Below are positions 36,191 to 44,528 of a stretch of DNA of 64,000 nt, in pieces (the stretch's first letter is position 1; each line of letters opens with the position of its first letter). Both the position numbers and the translations under genes were made by a program. The DNA is taken from positions 4,650,001 to 4,714,000 of the forward strand of contig NZ_CP024633.1 in assembly GCF_004924335.1 (NCBI RefSeq), written 5' to 3'. Source of the DNA: Mycobacteroides salmoniphilum. Lineage in GTDB: Bacteria; Actinomycetota; Actinomycetes; Mycobacteriales; Mycobacteriaceae. The notes beneath the pieces are model-generated. The model was given only the letters and a program-made list of their open reading frames with translations. It had not been told where the DNA came from and did no database searches.

Positions 36191-37192
36191 ATGCCCGAGT
36201 CTCGCGAGCTCAACGAGGTGGTCGATGCCGCGATCGAGCAGTCGCTCCTCGGGGGGCCACGCAAGTACACCCGCTCCCAGGTAGCCGAGCTCTCCGGCGT
36301 GCCCGTCGAACGTGCCCGGAAGCTATGGGTGGCACTGGGCTTCGCCGCGGCGGAAGGCGACGACGACATCGCGTTCACCGATGCCGACGTCTCCGCGATC
36401 CGTACCTTCGCGGCACTGGGAACGACGACGGCGACCAATGAACAGAGCCAAGTCGCAGCCGCCCGAACGCTCGGTCAGGCCATGGCGCGGTTGGCCGAGT
36501 GGCAGGCGGACCTGCTCACGCGCGAGGTCGGAGATCGCATTGCCGCCGAAGGCGACCAGTTCGCGCCCGGGTCAAGCGTCGATGCCGTCACCCAGACCAT
36601 CTCGACACTGACGGCGTTGCAGGATTACGCATGGCAGCGGCACCTGGCCGCAGCCCTCAGTCGATCGCATGAATCCGGCAGCACCACAAGACAATTACTC
36701 GTCGGTTTTGCCGACATGGTGGGCTACACACGCCTGTCCCGCCACCTGGACCCCGATGAGCTGACCAACCTCCTGGAGACATTCGAGACCGCGCTCACCG
36801 ATGCGATCACCACACACGGTGGCTGGGTGATCAAGAACGTCGGCGACGAGATCATGTTCGCGGCCGGGGGCGCAGAAACGGGCGCGCGTATCGCGGTCGC
36901 GATGAACGCGGCGATCACCGAAGCAGTACAGAGGATTCCGGACATGCCACAGATACGCGTGGGCCTGGCCCACGGACAGGTACTCGTGCGCTTCGGCGAC
37001 CTCTACGGCACAGTGGTCAACACCGCCGCGCGACTGACCGGCGTGGCGCGGCCCGGAACGATCCTTCTCGACGACGCCGCCGCAGCGGCGTTAGGAGACA
37101 ACGGCGAGTTCGTTCTCCGTCACCTGCGCGGCGTGCGCGTCAAGGGGTTCTCCCGGTTGGGTTCGCACGTATTACGCACGCGCAGACGCTGA
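36191..37192 (+). CDS. Class III adenylate cyclase with N-terminal regulatory domain
   Basis: A 333-residue cytosolic cyclase. Residues 1-160 are a helical regulatory domain like that of Rv1264/Rv2212. The catalytic domain follows, with metal Asp D175 ('GFADMVGYT') and D219 ('VGDEIMF'), base-selecting K215 and D270 ('DLYGTVVNTAARL'), and transition-state N277 and R281, so it looks fully active. In M. tuberculosis related enzymes respond to pH or fatty acids. ATG at 36191 was chosen; the longer frame from 36017 is antisense to the previous gene. Alone on its strand, followed by an SRPBCC gene. Confidence 0.9.
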   Translation: MPESRELNEVVDAAIEQSLLGGPRKYTRSQVAELSGVPVERARKLWVALGFAAAEGDDDIAFTDADVSAIRTFAALGTTTATNEQSQVAAARTLGQAMARLAEWQADLLTREVGDRIAAEGDQFAPGSSVDAVTQTISTLTALQDYAWQRHLAAALSRSHESGSTTRQLLVGFADMVGYTRLSRHLDPDELTNLLETFETALTDAITTHGGWVIKNVGDEIMFAAGGAETGARIAVAMNAAITEAVQRIPDMPQIRVGLAHGQVLVRFGDLYGTVVNTAARLTGVARPGTILLDDAAAAALGDNGEFVLRHLRGVRVKGFSRLGSHVLRTRRR

Positions 37193-37228
37193 CAGTTTTC
37201 CCAACAAAGAGATACGAGAGGACATCAC

Positions 37229-37663
37229 GTGGCCCAGTACACCGAAGAGACGGTCTTCGAAGCTCCCCGGGAGATCGTCTACGAGCTGCTTGCCAACCGC
37301 GAAGGGTACAACGAGTTCCTGCCCTTCACCGTCACCTTGGTGCGCCCCGGGACCGCCGAACGCCAAGGCGTCGGCGCAGTTCATCGCATCGGTGTCGGGC
37401 CCGTTGGCGTCAAAGAGGAGATCGTCGAGCTCGTTGAAGGCGAACGCATCCAGTACCGCGTCGTCGGCGGTCTACCGGTGCGCTCACACGTCGGGACTAT
37501 CAGCCTCACCGACCACCCCAGAGGGACAACCGTGCACTACTCGATGGAGTCCACACCGCTGATTCCGGTGCCCGACGCGCTCATGGTCTGGGTACTGCGC
37601 AAGTCGATGTCGGGCCTTGTCGACGGCGCACAGCGCGAAGCCGCCCGACGCTCGTCGGGTTAG
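37229..37663 (+). CDS. SRPBCC / polyketide cyclase-like lipid-binding protein
   Basis: A 144-residue START-like fold protein: 'ETVFEAPREIVYELLANREGYNEFLP' is the family opening, and the C-terminal helix 'WVLRKSMSGLVDGAQREAARR' closes the cavity. Such proteins bind hydrophobic ligands. It is 9 bases upstream of a TetR gene and so is probably co-expressed with it. Confidence 0.85.
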   Translation: MAQYTEETVFEAPREIVYELLANREGYNEFLPFTVTLVRPGTAERQGVGAVHRIGVGPVGVKEEIVELVEGERIQYRVVGGLPVRSHVGTISLTDHPRGTTVHYSMESTPLIPVPDALMVWVLRKSMSGLVDGAQREAARRSSG

Positions 37664-37672
37664 AGTCGCGCA

Positions 37673-38239
37673 GTGCCCAGGATCAGCGCCTCTTCTGTGG
37701 AAGAACACCGCGAACAGGTGCACCGTCGGGTCTTCGAGGCTTTCGCCGGTTTGATGGCCGAACAAAGCTTCGACGCCATCACGATGGCCAAGCTGGCCGC
37801 CGCAGCGGGAATTGGACGCACCGCGATTTACCACCACTTCGCCGACAAGGACGCTGTCATTGTCGAATTCGCCTCACATGAGACCAGCCGTTACCTCGAC
37901 GGTCTCCACGCCGCGCTTGCCGACATCGGTGATCCGGCACAGCGGCTGCGGATCTACATCCGGCACCAGCTCGAGACCGGCCAGCAGTTTCACATGGGGT
38001 TAGGCAGCCAGCTGTATGGCGCACTGTCTCGGGACGCCACCGTCGCGATCCGCGACCATGTGGTGGCCGTCGAGAAGGTACTGCGTGAAATCCTGACGGA
38101 TGGGGTAGTCGCAGAGGTATTCGTCGTTGAGGACCAGTCGGCGACGGTGTCATTAATCCACGCGTGCCTGGCGCCTCGGCACCTACCCAACGCTGCGATC
38201 GAACGATTCGTGTTGCGTGCCCTGGGGACAACCCCGTAG
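37673..38239 (+). CDS. TetR family regulator, probable controller of heme oxygenase
   Basis: A 188-residue TetR protein. The HTH is 'AITMAKLAAAAGIGRTAIYHHFADKD' (about residues 35-60). GTG start 37673, directly after the SRPBCC gene. A perfect double palindrome begins 34 bases after its stop, before the heme oxygenase gene, which makes that gene the likely target. The ligand might be heme or a heme product (inference). The protein ends 'RFVLRALGTTP'. Confidence 0.85.
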   Translation: MPRISASSVEEHREQVHRRVFEAFAGLMAEQSFDAITMAKLAAAAGIGRTAIYHHFADKDAVIVEFASHETSRYLDGLHAALADIGDPAQRLRIYIRHQLETGQQFHMGLGSQLYGALSRDATVAIRDHVVAVEKVLREILTDGVVAEVFVVEDQSATVSLIHACLAPRHLPNAAIERFVLRALGTTP

Positions 38240-38272
38240 GCCCCACTTAGGCACGACGCCATGCTAGGTTTC

Positions 38273-38307
38273 TGACATCTTGTCAGGATGATCTTGACAA
38301 GATGTCA
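38273..38307. promoter_or_regulatory. Double TetR-type operator upstream of heme oxygenase
   Basis: TGACATCTTGTCA (38273-38285) and its exact reverse complement TGACAAGATGTCA (38295-38307) are separated by 9 bases. Each arm is itself a TGACA-N3-TGTCA dyad, so two repressor dimers could bind side by side. An in-frame ATG at 38302 lies inside the second arm, which argues that the real start is downstream. Confidence 0.82.
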
Positions 38308-38337
38308 GGTAAATCTCAAGGTCAGGACATCCGCCGC

Positions 38338-38997
38338 ATGACCCTCAGCTCCCCCACGGTTCCCCAAGCAGCCGAATCGCTTTCGTTGGCCATGCGTGAT
38401 GGTTCGCGCGCCGAACATGACGCCGCCGAGCAGTCGCCGTTCGTCTCCGAATTGCTTGCCGGCAGAGTCAACGCCCTCGGATACGTCGACTACCTGTTGC
38501 GACTGCGGGTGGTTTACACCACTCTCGAAGACGCCGTGCGGGCACGTCGTGATGACCCACTGATTGCGGCCGTTTATGACCCGGCACTGGAGCGGCGTGA
38601 CGCCCTCGACGCCGACCTGGAGTACTGGGCCCCCGATGCTTCCCGCCAGGTGAATTCCACGGCAGCGCAAAACTATCGAAATCGGATGACCCATGCCGAC
38701 GGCAGTGGGGCGGTGCTGGCGCACCACTATGTTCGATACTTGGGTGACCTCTCCGGCGGCCAGGCCATCGGCCGCATACTCGACCGCGTGTTCGGCCTCG
38801 GCGGAGCCGGTCTGTCGTTCTACGAGTTCCCGATGCGGCCGAAACCGTACAAGGACGCGTACCGCGCCCGCCTGGACGAACTAGGGCTAGACACACAGGA
38901 GCAGGCGCGAGTAGTCGACGAGGTCAAGGTCGCGTTCGGGCTCAATCAGGCACTGTTTGACGAATTAGCCGCAAATCTGTCCGCGTACCGACGCTGA
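38338..38997 (+). CDS. Heme oxygenase (biliverdin-producing, HmuO/HO-1 type)
   Basis: A 219-residue canonical heme oxygenase. The proximal heme ligand is H27 in 'SRAEHDAAEQ'. The distal-helix signature 'LAHHYVRYLGDLSGGQ' contains the flexible Gly residues over the heme. Canonical enzymes release Fe, CO and biliverdin, unlike the mycobacterial MhuD type. ATG at 38338 is chosen because the frame's earlier ATG (38302) lies in the operator; AGGTCAGGAC provides a plausible RBS. Control by the adjacent TetR protein is inferred from the operator. Confidence 0.92.
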   Translation: MTLSSPTVPQAAESLSLAMRDGSRAEHDAAEQSPFVSELLAGRVNALGYVDYLLRLRVVYTTLEDAVRARRDDPLIAAVYDPALERRDALDADLEYWAPDASRQVNSTAAQNYRNRMTHADGSGAVLAHHYVRYLGDLSGGQAIGRILDRVFGLGGAGLSFYEFPMRPKPYKDAYRARLDELGLDTQEQARVVDEVKVAFGLNQALFDELAANLSAYRR

Positions 38998-39487
38998 ACA
39001 CGCCACCTGCGCTGCGACGCCCTACCGGCCACCACACAGAGCCCGATGCATTCAGCGCGCAAATTTGAGTAATGGATAATACATAATTCCGGGACGAGAA
39101 TTTATGCGGGAAGTCCATTTCCCATATCTTTACCTAACCATACTTTCTTTCCCCCATCCGCCGTCTTGACGCAGAATTTCTTGACATACGGAGTGGACTG
39201 CTACGCCGCAAGAAGCTCGCAATGAACACGTTTAGATCACAGTTCCGCCTCAACAAGAGAAGCGACCAGGCGTAACCAGAATGGCCTGGTGAGCTGGTAG
39301 TTAACAATAAGAATCCGGTAAAAGAGTCGGGTACCCGAAACCCGCTAAGTCACAGACGCAGCCCCTTTTCCATATCAGGTTCATAACCTGCCGGGCCTCG
39401 TCTGGACCCATTTTCTGTGGCGCTATAAAGTTCAACCAGAGAATTTCACCCGCGTGATTTACACGCATAAGCTAGGGAGTCGGGTCG
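38998..39487 (+). other. 490-base AT-rich gene-free region with several hairpins (possible structured leader)
   Basis: No convincing ORF. The stretch is visibly more AT-rich than its neighbours. It holds a TTGACA at about 39181-39186 and a run of dyads: ACCAGGC/GCCTGGT (39265-39271 with 39284-39290), TCGGGTACCCGA (39327-39338) and CAGGTT-cat-AACCTG (39376-39390). The downstream gene has GGGAG before its GTG. A long 5' untranslated leader, a small RNA gene or acquired DNA are all possible. I could not match a riboswitch consensus. Confidence 0.45.
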
Positions 39488-39937
39488 GTGGCTATCAACC
39501 TCGATCGAATGGTTATTCAAATAATTGCCGGCGCTGGATTTGGCGTGGCCGCCGTGGTGGTGAGCCCCTCCGCGACCGCGGCCCCTGTGATCGTCGGGCA
39601 CTACGTCATTGACGACGGCGCCGGCGGCACCGGTAAAGGTGCGCTCGTCGGCGCCCCCGCCGCAGGAGCGGCACCCGTAGCCGGTGTACCGATTCTGCCG
39701 GGGCCAGTCGCGGCACCCGCCGCGCCTGTCGTTCCGGCAGCACCCATTGTCCCGGCCGCGCCGGTTGTTCCTGCGGCACCGGTGGTTCCGGCGGCACCCG
39801 CCGTCGTTCCCGCCGCCGCACCCCTGGATGGTGCGCTGGCCGCGGGCCCCGTCGCCGGTAAGGGCGCACCGGTCGGTTCGACGGTTCCGGGTGGTCCGAC
39901 ACCGGGTGTTCCGACTCCCGCCGGCCCGCAGGACTGA
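39488..39937 (+). CDS. Secreted Ala/Pro/Val-rich low-complexity protein
   Basis: A 149-residue protein starting at GTG 39488. A signal peptide (hydrophobic 'VIQIIAGAGFGVAAVVVS', cleavage near 'ATAAP') is followed by a short segment 'VIVGHYVIDDGAGG' and then repeated 'VPAAPVVPAAP' units and a Gly/Pro-rich tail. Such Pro/Ala regions often span the cell wall. A strong terminator follows at 39960. No enzyme motif. Function unknown; a similar-sized Gly/Ser-rich secreted protein is at 62102. Confidence 0.7.
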   Translation: MAINLDRMVIQIIAGAGFGVAAVVVSPSATAAPVIVGHYVIDDGAGGTGKGALVGAPAAGAAPVAGVPILPGPVAAPAAPVVPAAPIVPAAPVVPAAPVVPAAPAVVPAAAPLDGALAAGPVAGKGAPVGSTVPGGPTPGVPTPAGPQD

Positions 39938-39959
39938 TCGCCACACCCGACTCTCAACC

Positions 39960-40002
39960 ATGATGCCGAGGCTCCCGAAAGGAGTCTCGGCATCATTGTT
40001 TT
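39960..40002 (+). terminator. Strong intrinsic terminator
   Basis: A 16-pair stem: ATGATGCCGAG-G-CTCC pairs with GGAG-T-CTCGGCATCAT around a cgaaa loop (39960-39996), followed by TGTTTT. It lies 23 bases after the stop of the Ala/Pro-rich protein gene. Confidence 0.88.
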
Positions 40003-40048
40003 CCGCTAAATATCAAGGGCTGCAGCGGGTTTCAATCCCGTAGTGCGA

Positions 40049-40864
40049 CTACTCCTGCACGACTACCGGATCACCGATGTTGACGTTGTTGAAGTACCAC
40101 TCGGCGGCCGCCGGAGTCAGGCTGATGCAGCCGTGACTGACGTTCTCGTAGCCCATCGCCGGCACTGCCCACGGAGCCGAATGCACGAAGAGGCCGCGGT
40201 TGGTGAAGCGGACGGCGTTCTCCACGTCGATTTTGTAGCCGTCGGGAGCTGTGACAGGAATGCCCACGCTGCTGGAATCCATCAGCACCGAGCGTTCCTT
40301 CCCCAAGACCGAGTAGGTGCCGACGGGTGTCGGATACTCCGGCCGGCCCATGGAGGCCGGGAAGACCCCTTCCTCTCCCAATCGGGGAAGGTGATGCGGC
40401 GCGGGCAGTCCCGTCGAGCCGTCCGATGGTCGTCTCCACACTCCTTCATAGGACACTGTGAACGTGTGCCGCGAGATACTCGCGATACCGATCAGGGCAG
40501 GGCCCGTCGAGATCTCCGCGGGCTTGCCACCCACCATCAGCCTCACCGTGCTGTGTGAAGGCCAGAATCGGTCTGGAACCCATTGCACGACGTTGTCGTC
40601 GATCCATTCGTACGTGCCCGTCATGGCGGGTGTCGACGTGATCCCCAGCGCCCGCTCGGCGGCCTGCCGGTTGGCGATGGGCCCGTTGAGCGTCACCACC
40701 ACGGGGTGCGCGATACCCACGAGCGTGTCCGGCGTGGGCGCGATGGATCTGACATCTAGATCCAGCGGCAGGCTCACCGCCGTGGTCTCGACGCCGGTGG
40801 CATGCCCGGCCAGCGTCGCCGCGACCACGGATACCGCGACAACCATGTGAAGAACTGTCCTCAT
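40049..40864 (-). CDS. L,D-transpeptidase (YkuD family)
   Basis: A 271-residue exported enzyme. The signal region 'VLHMVVAVSVVAATLAGHAT' is followed by an Ig-like domain (about residues 40-130) and the YkuD catalytic domain. H228 and C246 in 'HSAPWAVPAMGYENVSHGC' give the catalytic pair. These enzymes make 3-3 cross-links in peptidoglycan, which dominate in mycobacteria, and are carbapenem targets. The layout fits the Ldt group with one Ig domain. Convergent to the terminator-bearing gene; it stands alone. Confidence 0.92.
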   Translation of the reverse strand: MRTVLHMVVAVSVVAATLAGHATGVETTAVSLPLDLDVRSIAPTPDTLVGIAHPVVVTLNGPIANRQAAERALGITSTPAMTGTYEWIDDNVVQWVPDRFWPSHSTVRLMVGGKPAEISTGPALIGIASISRHTFTVSYEGVWRRPSDGSTGLPAPHHLPRLGEEGVFPASMGRPEYPTPVGTYSVLGKERSVLMDSSSVGIPVTAPDGYKIDVENAVRFTNRGLFVHSAPWAVPAMGYENVSHGCISLTPAAAEWYFNNVNIGDPVVVQE

Positions 40865-41028
40865 CGACCCGACCCCTCTGGGATGACCACTTCGTCATGA
40901 ACGATGTGATCGTATGGACGTGTCAGGGCCGGAAGTAGCGGGCGCGCTTGCCGTTTCGGTAACGCGTTCCCCACGGTTTGATAACGAAAAAGTCAGTGAA
41001 ACAGGCCCGCTAACTGGTCCCGGTAAAT

Positions 41029-41043
41029 CCCCAAATTATGGGG
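41029..41043 (-). terminator. Short hairpin after tetR, possible weak terminator
   Basis: CCCCA-aatta-TGGGG at 41029-41043 lies just beyond the stop codon of the minus-strand tetR gene. The T-run after it in that direction is short (ATTT), so termination would be weak. Confidence 0.35.
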
Positions 41044-41048
41044 TCTCA

Positions 41049-41621
41049 TCAGGCGTTTTCCCCAGAGATGAGGGCCGTCAACAACGGGGACATCAGCGCG
41101 ACAATCTCGTCGTCGCTGGCGGCCGCCAGATCGGGCATCCGCAAGAGGTACCGCTGACTGGCAATCCCCATCAATACGGCACTTAACAATGCAGCTCGTA
41201 GCCGCGCGTCGGGCTGCTCGATGGTGGCCGCCACCGAACTCACCGCATGATCGGTGACCTGTTCGCGCAGCAGTTCCAACGCATCCTCGCTGGTCATGCT
41301 GTTGCGGAGTAGAACTGCCATCGGGCCGTTCGGCTCGGCGGCCCATCCCGAGAGCAACCCACGCAGGTAGTTCTCGGCCGTCTCCGCCGGGTTCGGCACC
41401 GTCAGCTCCTCCACCGGGATCGTCCAGCTGACCGCCTCTCGGAAGAGGTTGCTCTTGCTCCCGAAGTACTGGATCACCGACGACTTATCCACGTCGGCTG
41501 CGGCCGCGATGCCCCGAATCGTGGCCTTCTCGTACCCGACCTCGGCGAACACCCGCCGGGAGGCCGACAGGATTCGTTGCCGCGTCCGCTGTCCCTTGCG
41601 CTCGGGCGGTGGTGAAGACAT
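41049..41621 (-). CDS. TetR family transcriptional regulator
   Basis: A 190-residue TetR protein. The HTH is 'KATIRGIAAAADVDKSSVIQYFGSK' (about residues 32-56), and the C-terminal part looks like the TetR_C domain common in actinobacteria ('LRAALLSAVLMGIASQRYLLRM'). ATG at 41621; GTG 41627 is also open. It is divergent from a methyltransferase gene with a 79-base gap holding an imperfect inverted repeat, so it probably controls that gene and the two behind it. Confidence 0.88.
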   Translation of the reverse strand: MSSPPPERKGQRTRQRILSASRRVFAEVGYEKATIRGIAAAADVDKSSVIQYFGSKSNLFREAVSWTIPVEELTVPNPAETAENYLRGLLSGWAAEPNGPMAVLLRNSMTSEDALELLREQVTDHAVSSVAATIEQPDARLRAALLSAVLMGIASQRYLLRMPDLAAASDDEIVALMSPLLTALISGENA

Positions 41622-41645
41622 AGACACATCCTCGCAGGAACAAAA

Positions 41646-41672
41646 GTAGACAACCGTTGAGTTATTGTGGAC
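41646..41672. promoter_or_regulatory. Imperfect inverted repeat in the tetR/methyltransferase gap
   Basis: GTAGACAA (41646-41653) and TTGTGGAC (41665-41672) are reverse complements at 6 of 8 positions with an 11-base centre. Placed between the divergent genes, it is a candidate operator for the TetR protein. Confidence 0.35.
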
Positions 41673-41700
41673 AAGAGTACCGAGAAGAAGGGACGAACGG

Positions 41701-42312
41701 ATGGCACACGTAATCGACTGGGATGGCGCCTACCGGAAGGACCGACCGGCGTGGAACATCGGCGAACCACAACCCGAGTTCGCCGCGCTCATCGACCAAG
41801 ACGGGATCGTTCGGGGCGAGGTGCTCGATGCCGGCTGCGGCTACGCCGAACTGGGACTTGCCTTGGCGGCGCGTGGACACACCGTCGTGGGGATCGACCT
41901 GACACCTACCGCGGTCGAGGCCGCCACGGCCGCCGCCGCCGAACGCGGTCTGCGCACCGCCACCTTTCACCAGGCCGATATCAGCGCATTCACCGGCTAC
42001 GACGGCCGCTTCGCCACCATCTTCGACAGTGGTCTGCTGCATGCGCTGCCCGCAGAGCTGCGCGACGGGTACCTGCGGTCCGTTCATCGTGCGGCGGCGC
42101 CCAGCGCCTCGTTCTACATCCTGGCGTTCGGCACCGGCGCGTTCGGAGACCACGATGGCCCCGCGCCCACACAGTTCACCGAAGACCAACTGCGCGAGAT
42201 TGTTTCAAAGCACTGGCAGGTCGAGGGTATCCGCCCTGCCAGTCTCCAGGCGGGAATCGGCCAGGAGGGTGTGCAGTTGCCCGGGCATCTCGTGATCGCC
42301 CGCAAGGCATAA
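41701..42312 (+). CDS. Class I SAM-dependent methyltransferase
   Basis: A 203-residue methyltransferase. 'VLDAGCGYAELGLALA' is motif I for SAM, 'VVGIDLTP' the acidic second strand, and 'ATIFDSGLLHAL' motif IV. 'WDGAYRKDRPAWNIGEPQPEF' at the N terminus resembles thiopurine S-methyltransferase-like enzymes. ATG at 41701 is chosen over 41665. It heads a run of three same-strand genes with 12- and 34-base gaps. The methyl acceptor is not known. Confidence 0.85.
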   Translation: MAHVIDWDGAYRKDRPAWNIGEPQPEFAALIDQDGIVRGEVLDAGCGYAELGLALAARGHTVVGIDLTPTAVEAATAAAAERGLRTATFHQADISAFTGYDGRFATIFDSGLLHALPAELRDGYLRSVHRAAAPSASFYILAFGTGAFGDHDGPAPTQFTEDQLREIVSKHWQVEGIRPASLQAGIGQEGVQLPGHLVIARKA

Positions 42313-42324
42313 GGGAGCCAGGCG

Positions 42325-42717
42325 ATGGCCTTCACCCCGAGTGAACAAGAATTTCTGCGCCAACAGCCCATAGGTCGCCTGTGCACCATGGGCGCCGCCG
42401 GCGATCCGCAGATCAGACCGGTCGGTGTGCACCTCGGTCCGGATGGAACGGCGATAGACGTCGTTGGTCACGCGCTGGCCTCAACGCAAAAGTGGCGCAA
42501 CGTGATCGGAAATCCACGCGTGGCCTTCATTGTCGACGAAGTGATCTCGGTGAAACCTCCGCGAGCGCACGGCATCGAGGTCCGCGGGACGGCGCAGGTG
42601 ATGCCCGGTCAAGGCAGCACCGACGGCGGGCTGAGCGGCGACATCATCCGCATTACGCCGCACCGGATCATCTCGTGGGGAATCGACGGCCCGCAGACCC
42701 GCGGGAGAAAGGCCTAG
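42325..42717 (+). CDS. PPOX-class F420/FMN-dependent oxidoreductase
   Basis: A 130-residue split-barrel protein. 'FLRQQPIGRLCTMGAAGDPQIRPVG' is the family opening, 'TQKWRNVIGNPRVAFIVD' a cofactor-binding segment, and 'ISWGIDGPQTRGRKA' resembles F420-dependent PPOX proteins of actinobacteria. It lies 12 bases after the methyltransferase. Substrate unknown; cofactor by analogy. Confidence 0.85.
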   Translation: MAFTPSEQEFLRQQPIGRLCTMGAAGDPQIRPVGVHLGPDGTAIDVVGHALASTQKWRNVIGNPRVAFIVDEVISVKPPRAHGIEVRGTAQVMPGQGSTDGGLSGDIIRITPHRIISWGIDGPQTRGRKA

Positions 42718-42751
42718 GCGCTACCGCACGCTATCGGTCATGCTCAGCGGT

Positions 42752-43501
42752 ATGCCTGTGACGATCGAGACGCACGACCGGGTCTGCGTGATCCGGATGG
42801 ATCGGCCCGCGAAGCGCAACGCCATCAACCCCGAGATGACGCTGGCGCTGGACGCCGCCCTGAACGAATTCGAAGACGACGCGGGCCTGTGGGTGGCCGT
42901 GTTGACCGGCTACCGCGAGGGCTTTTGTGCGGGTACCGATCTCGCCGAGACATCCGGCCCGCGCACCGCGCGCGGAGGAGAGTACGGGGTGATCCGGCGC
43001 TCACGCCGTAAGCCGCTGATCGCCGCCGTCGAGGGAATGGCCCTGGGTGGCGGCATGGAAATCGTGCTCGCCTGCGATCTGGTGGTGGCGGCGGTTTCGG
43101 CGACCTTCGGACTGCCCGAGGCCCGCCGGGGGGTCATCGCCACGTGCGGCGGCCTGTTCCGCGCGCAACGTGCACTGCCGCTGAACATCGCACGACAGAT
43201 ACTCCTCACCGGCGATCCGATCACGGCGGATCGTGCCTACCAGCTGGGGCTGGTGAACGAGGTGACCGAAAGCGGCGCAGCCCTGGAGTCCGCGATCGCC
43301 CTCGCCCAACGGATCGTGCTCAATTCGCCTGTGTCTGTTCAAGAAAGCCTGCGCGCGACGCACCAGGGGTTCAACCAGGCTGACGAGGCCGGGTGGGCGG
43401 ACACCGAGACCGCATTCGAAGCAGTGCTGCAGTCCGCGGATATGGCGGAAGGGATCACCGCGTTCTTCGAACGTCGACCACCTCAGTGGACCGGCAAGTA
43501 G
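42752..43501 (+). CDS. Enoyl-CoA hydratase/isomerase (crotonase) family protein
   Basis: A 249-residue crotonase-fold protein. 'AGTDLAE' and 'GMALGGGMEIVLACDLVVA' form the oxyanion hole; 'FGLPEARRGVIATCGGLFR' holds one candidate catalytic acid (E of 'PEAR'), while the second usual Glu of hydratases is not evident in 'ATCGG'. It may therefore be an isomerase or another crotonase type. ATG at 42752. Probably co-transcribed with the two genes before it. Confidence 0.87.
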   Translation: MPVTIETHDRVCVIRMDRPAKRNAINPEMTLALDAALNEFEDDAGLWVAVLTGYREGFCAGTDLAETSGPRTARGGEYGVIRRSRRKPLIAAVEGMALGGGMEIVLACDLVVAAVSATFGLPEARRGVIATCGGLFRAQRALPLNIARQILLTGDPITADRAYQLGLVNEVTESGAALESAIALAQRIVLNSPVSVQESLRATHQGFNQADEAGWADTETAFEAVLQSADMAEGITAFFERRPPQWTGK

Positions 43502-43509
43502 CCCCGCCT

Positions 43510-44466
43510 TTACCGTCCCGCGTTACGCGCCAGATCGATCGCGAACTGGTTCACGAAGGTTCCGGCCCGAGGATCCCCGCGGTCGCATGAACCGTCGGAT
43601 TCCCCGGGACGCTTGACCCACAGATAAGCGTCAACGTTGGGGCTCGCGGTGGCCGTGGTGGGCGGGGTACCCAGGGCACGACCACTGGGGTTGCACCAGT
43701 AGAGCGCGTCAGCGGTGGGCCCCGCTCCGTTGCGCGAGGTGTCGATCACGTAGTGCGCGCCGTTCGTCATTCCGGAAATCGCGTCGCCGTATCCGATTTC
43801 CTCATCAGTGGTGAAGAAGTTCGCGGTGTTGAGGCTGAAGCCTCGCGCCTTGGCGATGCCGACGTCATTGAGCCGGGCGGCCATGGTGTCAGCACTCACC
43901 CAACGCGAATGGCCACCGTCGATGTACACGGCAGAGGCCGGATTACGGGTCAGTGTGTCGACGGCGTACCGCATCAACTCAAAGCGTTCCTGGCGTTGAC
44001 CGGCCGACAGACAGTCGGCCATCGCCAGTGCGTCGGGTTCGAGGATGATCACTGCCGGCCCTGAACCCACGGCAGACGCGACGCCATCGATCCACCCTCG
44101 GTAAGCATCGGCCGACCCGAAGCCCCCGGCAGCGAAGCTGCCGCAGTCGCGGTGCGGGATTGCGTACAGAGCCAGTACCGGCGTGGCGCCGGAAGCCTGC
44201 GCCGCACTGATGTACTTCGCGTCCACGCTGGGAGTCGAGACGTTATCCATCCAGTACGCCTGCGGCGTGTTGGCGATGGAGGTCAGCTCGGCGCTTCCCG
44301 CACCCTGCGCGGCGCGCATGGCCGCCGAGTTCGGATTGACGTAGAACCCCTGACCATCCAACGGGTTGTCCGCCCTGGCCACCGGGCCAACGAACAGACC
44401 CAGGCACGTAACGGCCAGGATGGGGGCGATCCGTCGTGCGAGGACACCAGCAGCTGAGGAAATCAC
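43510..44466 (-). CDS. Exported glycoside hydrolase family 6 endoglucanase (CelA1-like)
   Basis: A 318-residue protein with a signal peptide ('LAVTCLGLFVGPVARAD') and a GH6 catalytic domain. D145 in 'ILEPDALAMADC' is the expected general acid and D107 in 'PHRDCGS' the second Asp; 'YIDGGHSRWV' and 'NTANFF' are substrate-cleft segments. GH6 enzymes cut beta-1,4-glucans with inversion. Mycobacteria do not grow on cellulose; a role on their own cellulose in biofilm has been proposed for Rv0062. Length and motifs look complete. Confidence 0.9.
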   Translation of the reverse strand: MISSAAGVLARRIAPILAVTCLGLFVGPVARADNPLDGQGFYVNPNSAAMRAAQGAGSAELTSIANTPQAYWMDNVSTPSVDAKYISAAQASGATPVLALYAIPHRDCGSFAAGGFGSADAYRGWIDGVASAVGSGPAVIILEPDALAMADCLSAGQRQERFELMRYAVDTLTRNPASAVYIDGGHSRWVSADTMAARLNDVGIAKARGFSLNTANFFTTDEEIGYGDAISGMTNGAHYVIDTSRNGAGPTADALYWCNPSGRALGTPPTTATASPNVDAYLWVKRPGESDGSCDRGDPRAGTFVNQFAIDLARNAGR

Positions 44467-44528
44467 CTCAGAAAACTAGCGGTATCACGCCCGCGAGCGC
44501 CATTCGGCCCAGGGGCAGATCTCGTGCG

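Noticed and set aside
38302..38337. Start of heme oxygenase at ATG 38302
   Set aside because: This ATG lies within the second operator arm and has no RBS; ATG 38338 fits better.
38998..39487. c-di-AMP (ydaO-type) riboswitch
   Set aside because: A 'CCCGCTAAGTC' segment loosely recalls the motif, but the other conserved blocks (GGGGACCC, GGGTGAATC) are absent, so I only report a structured leader of unknown type.
39724..39840. Tandem DNA repeat or CRISPR-like array
   Set aside because: The repetition is codon-level Val-Pro-Ala-Ala-Pro coding sequence; there are no spacers or palindromic repeats.
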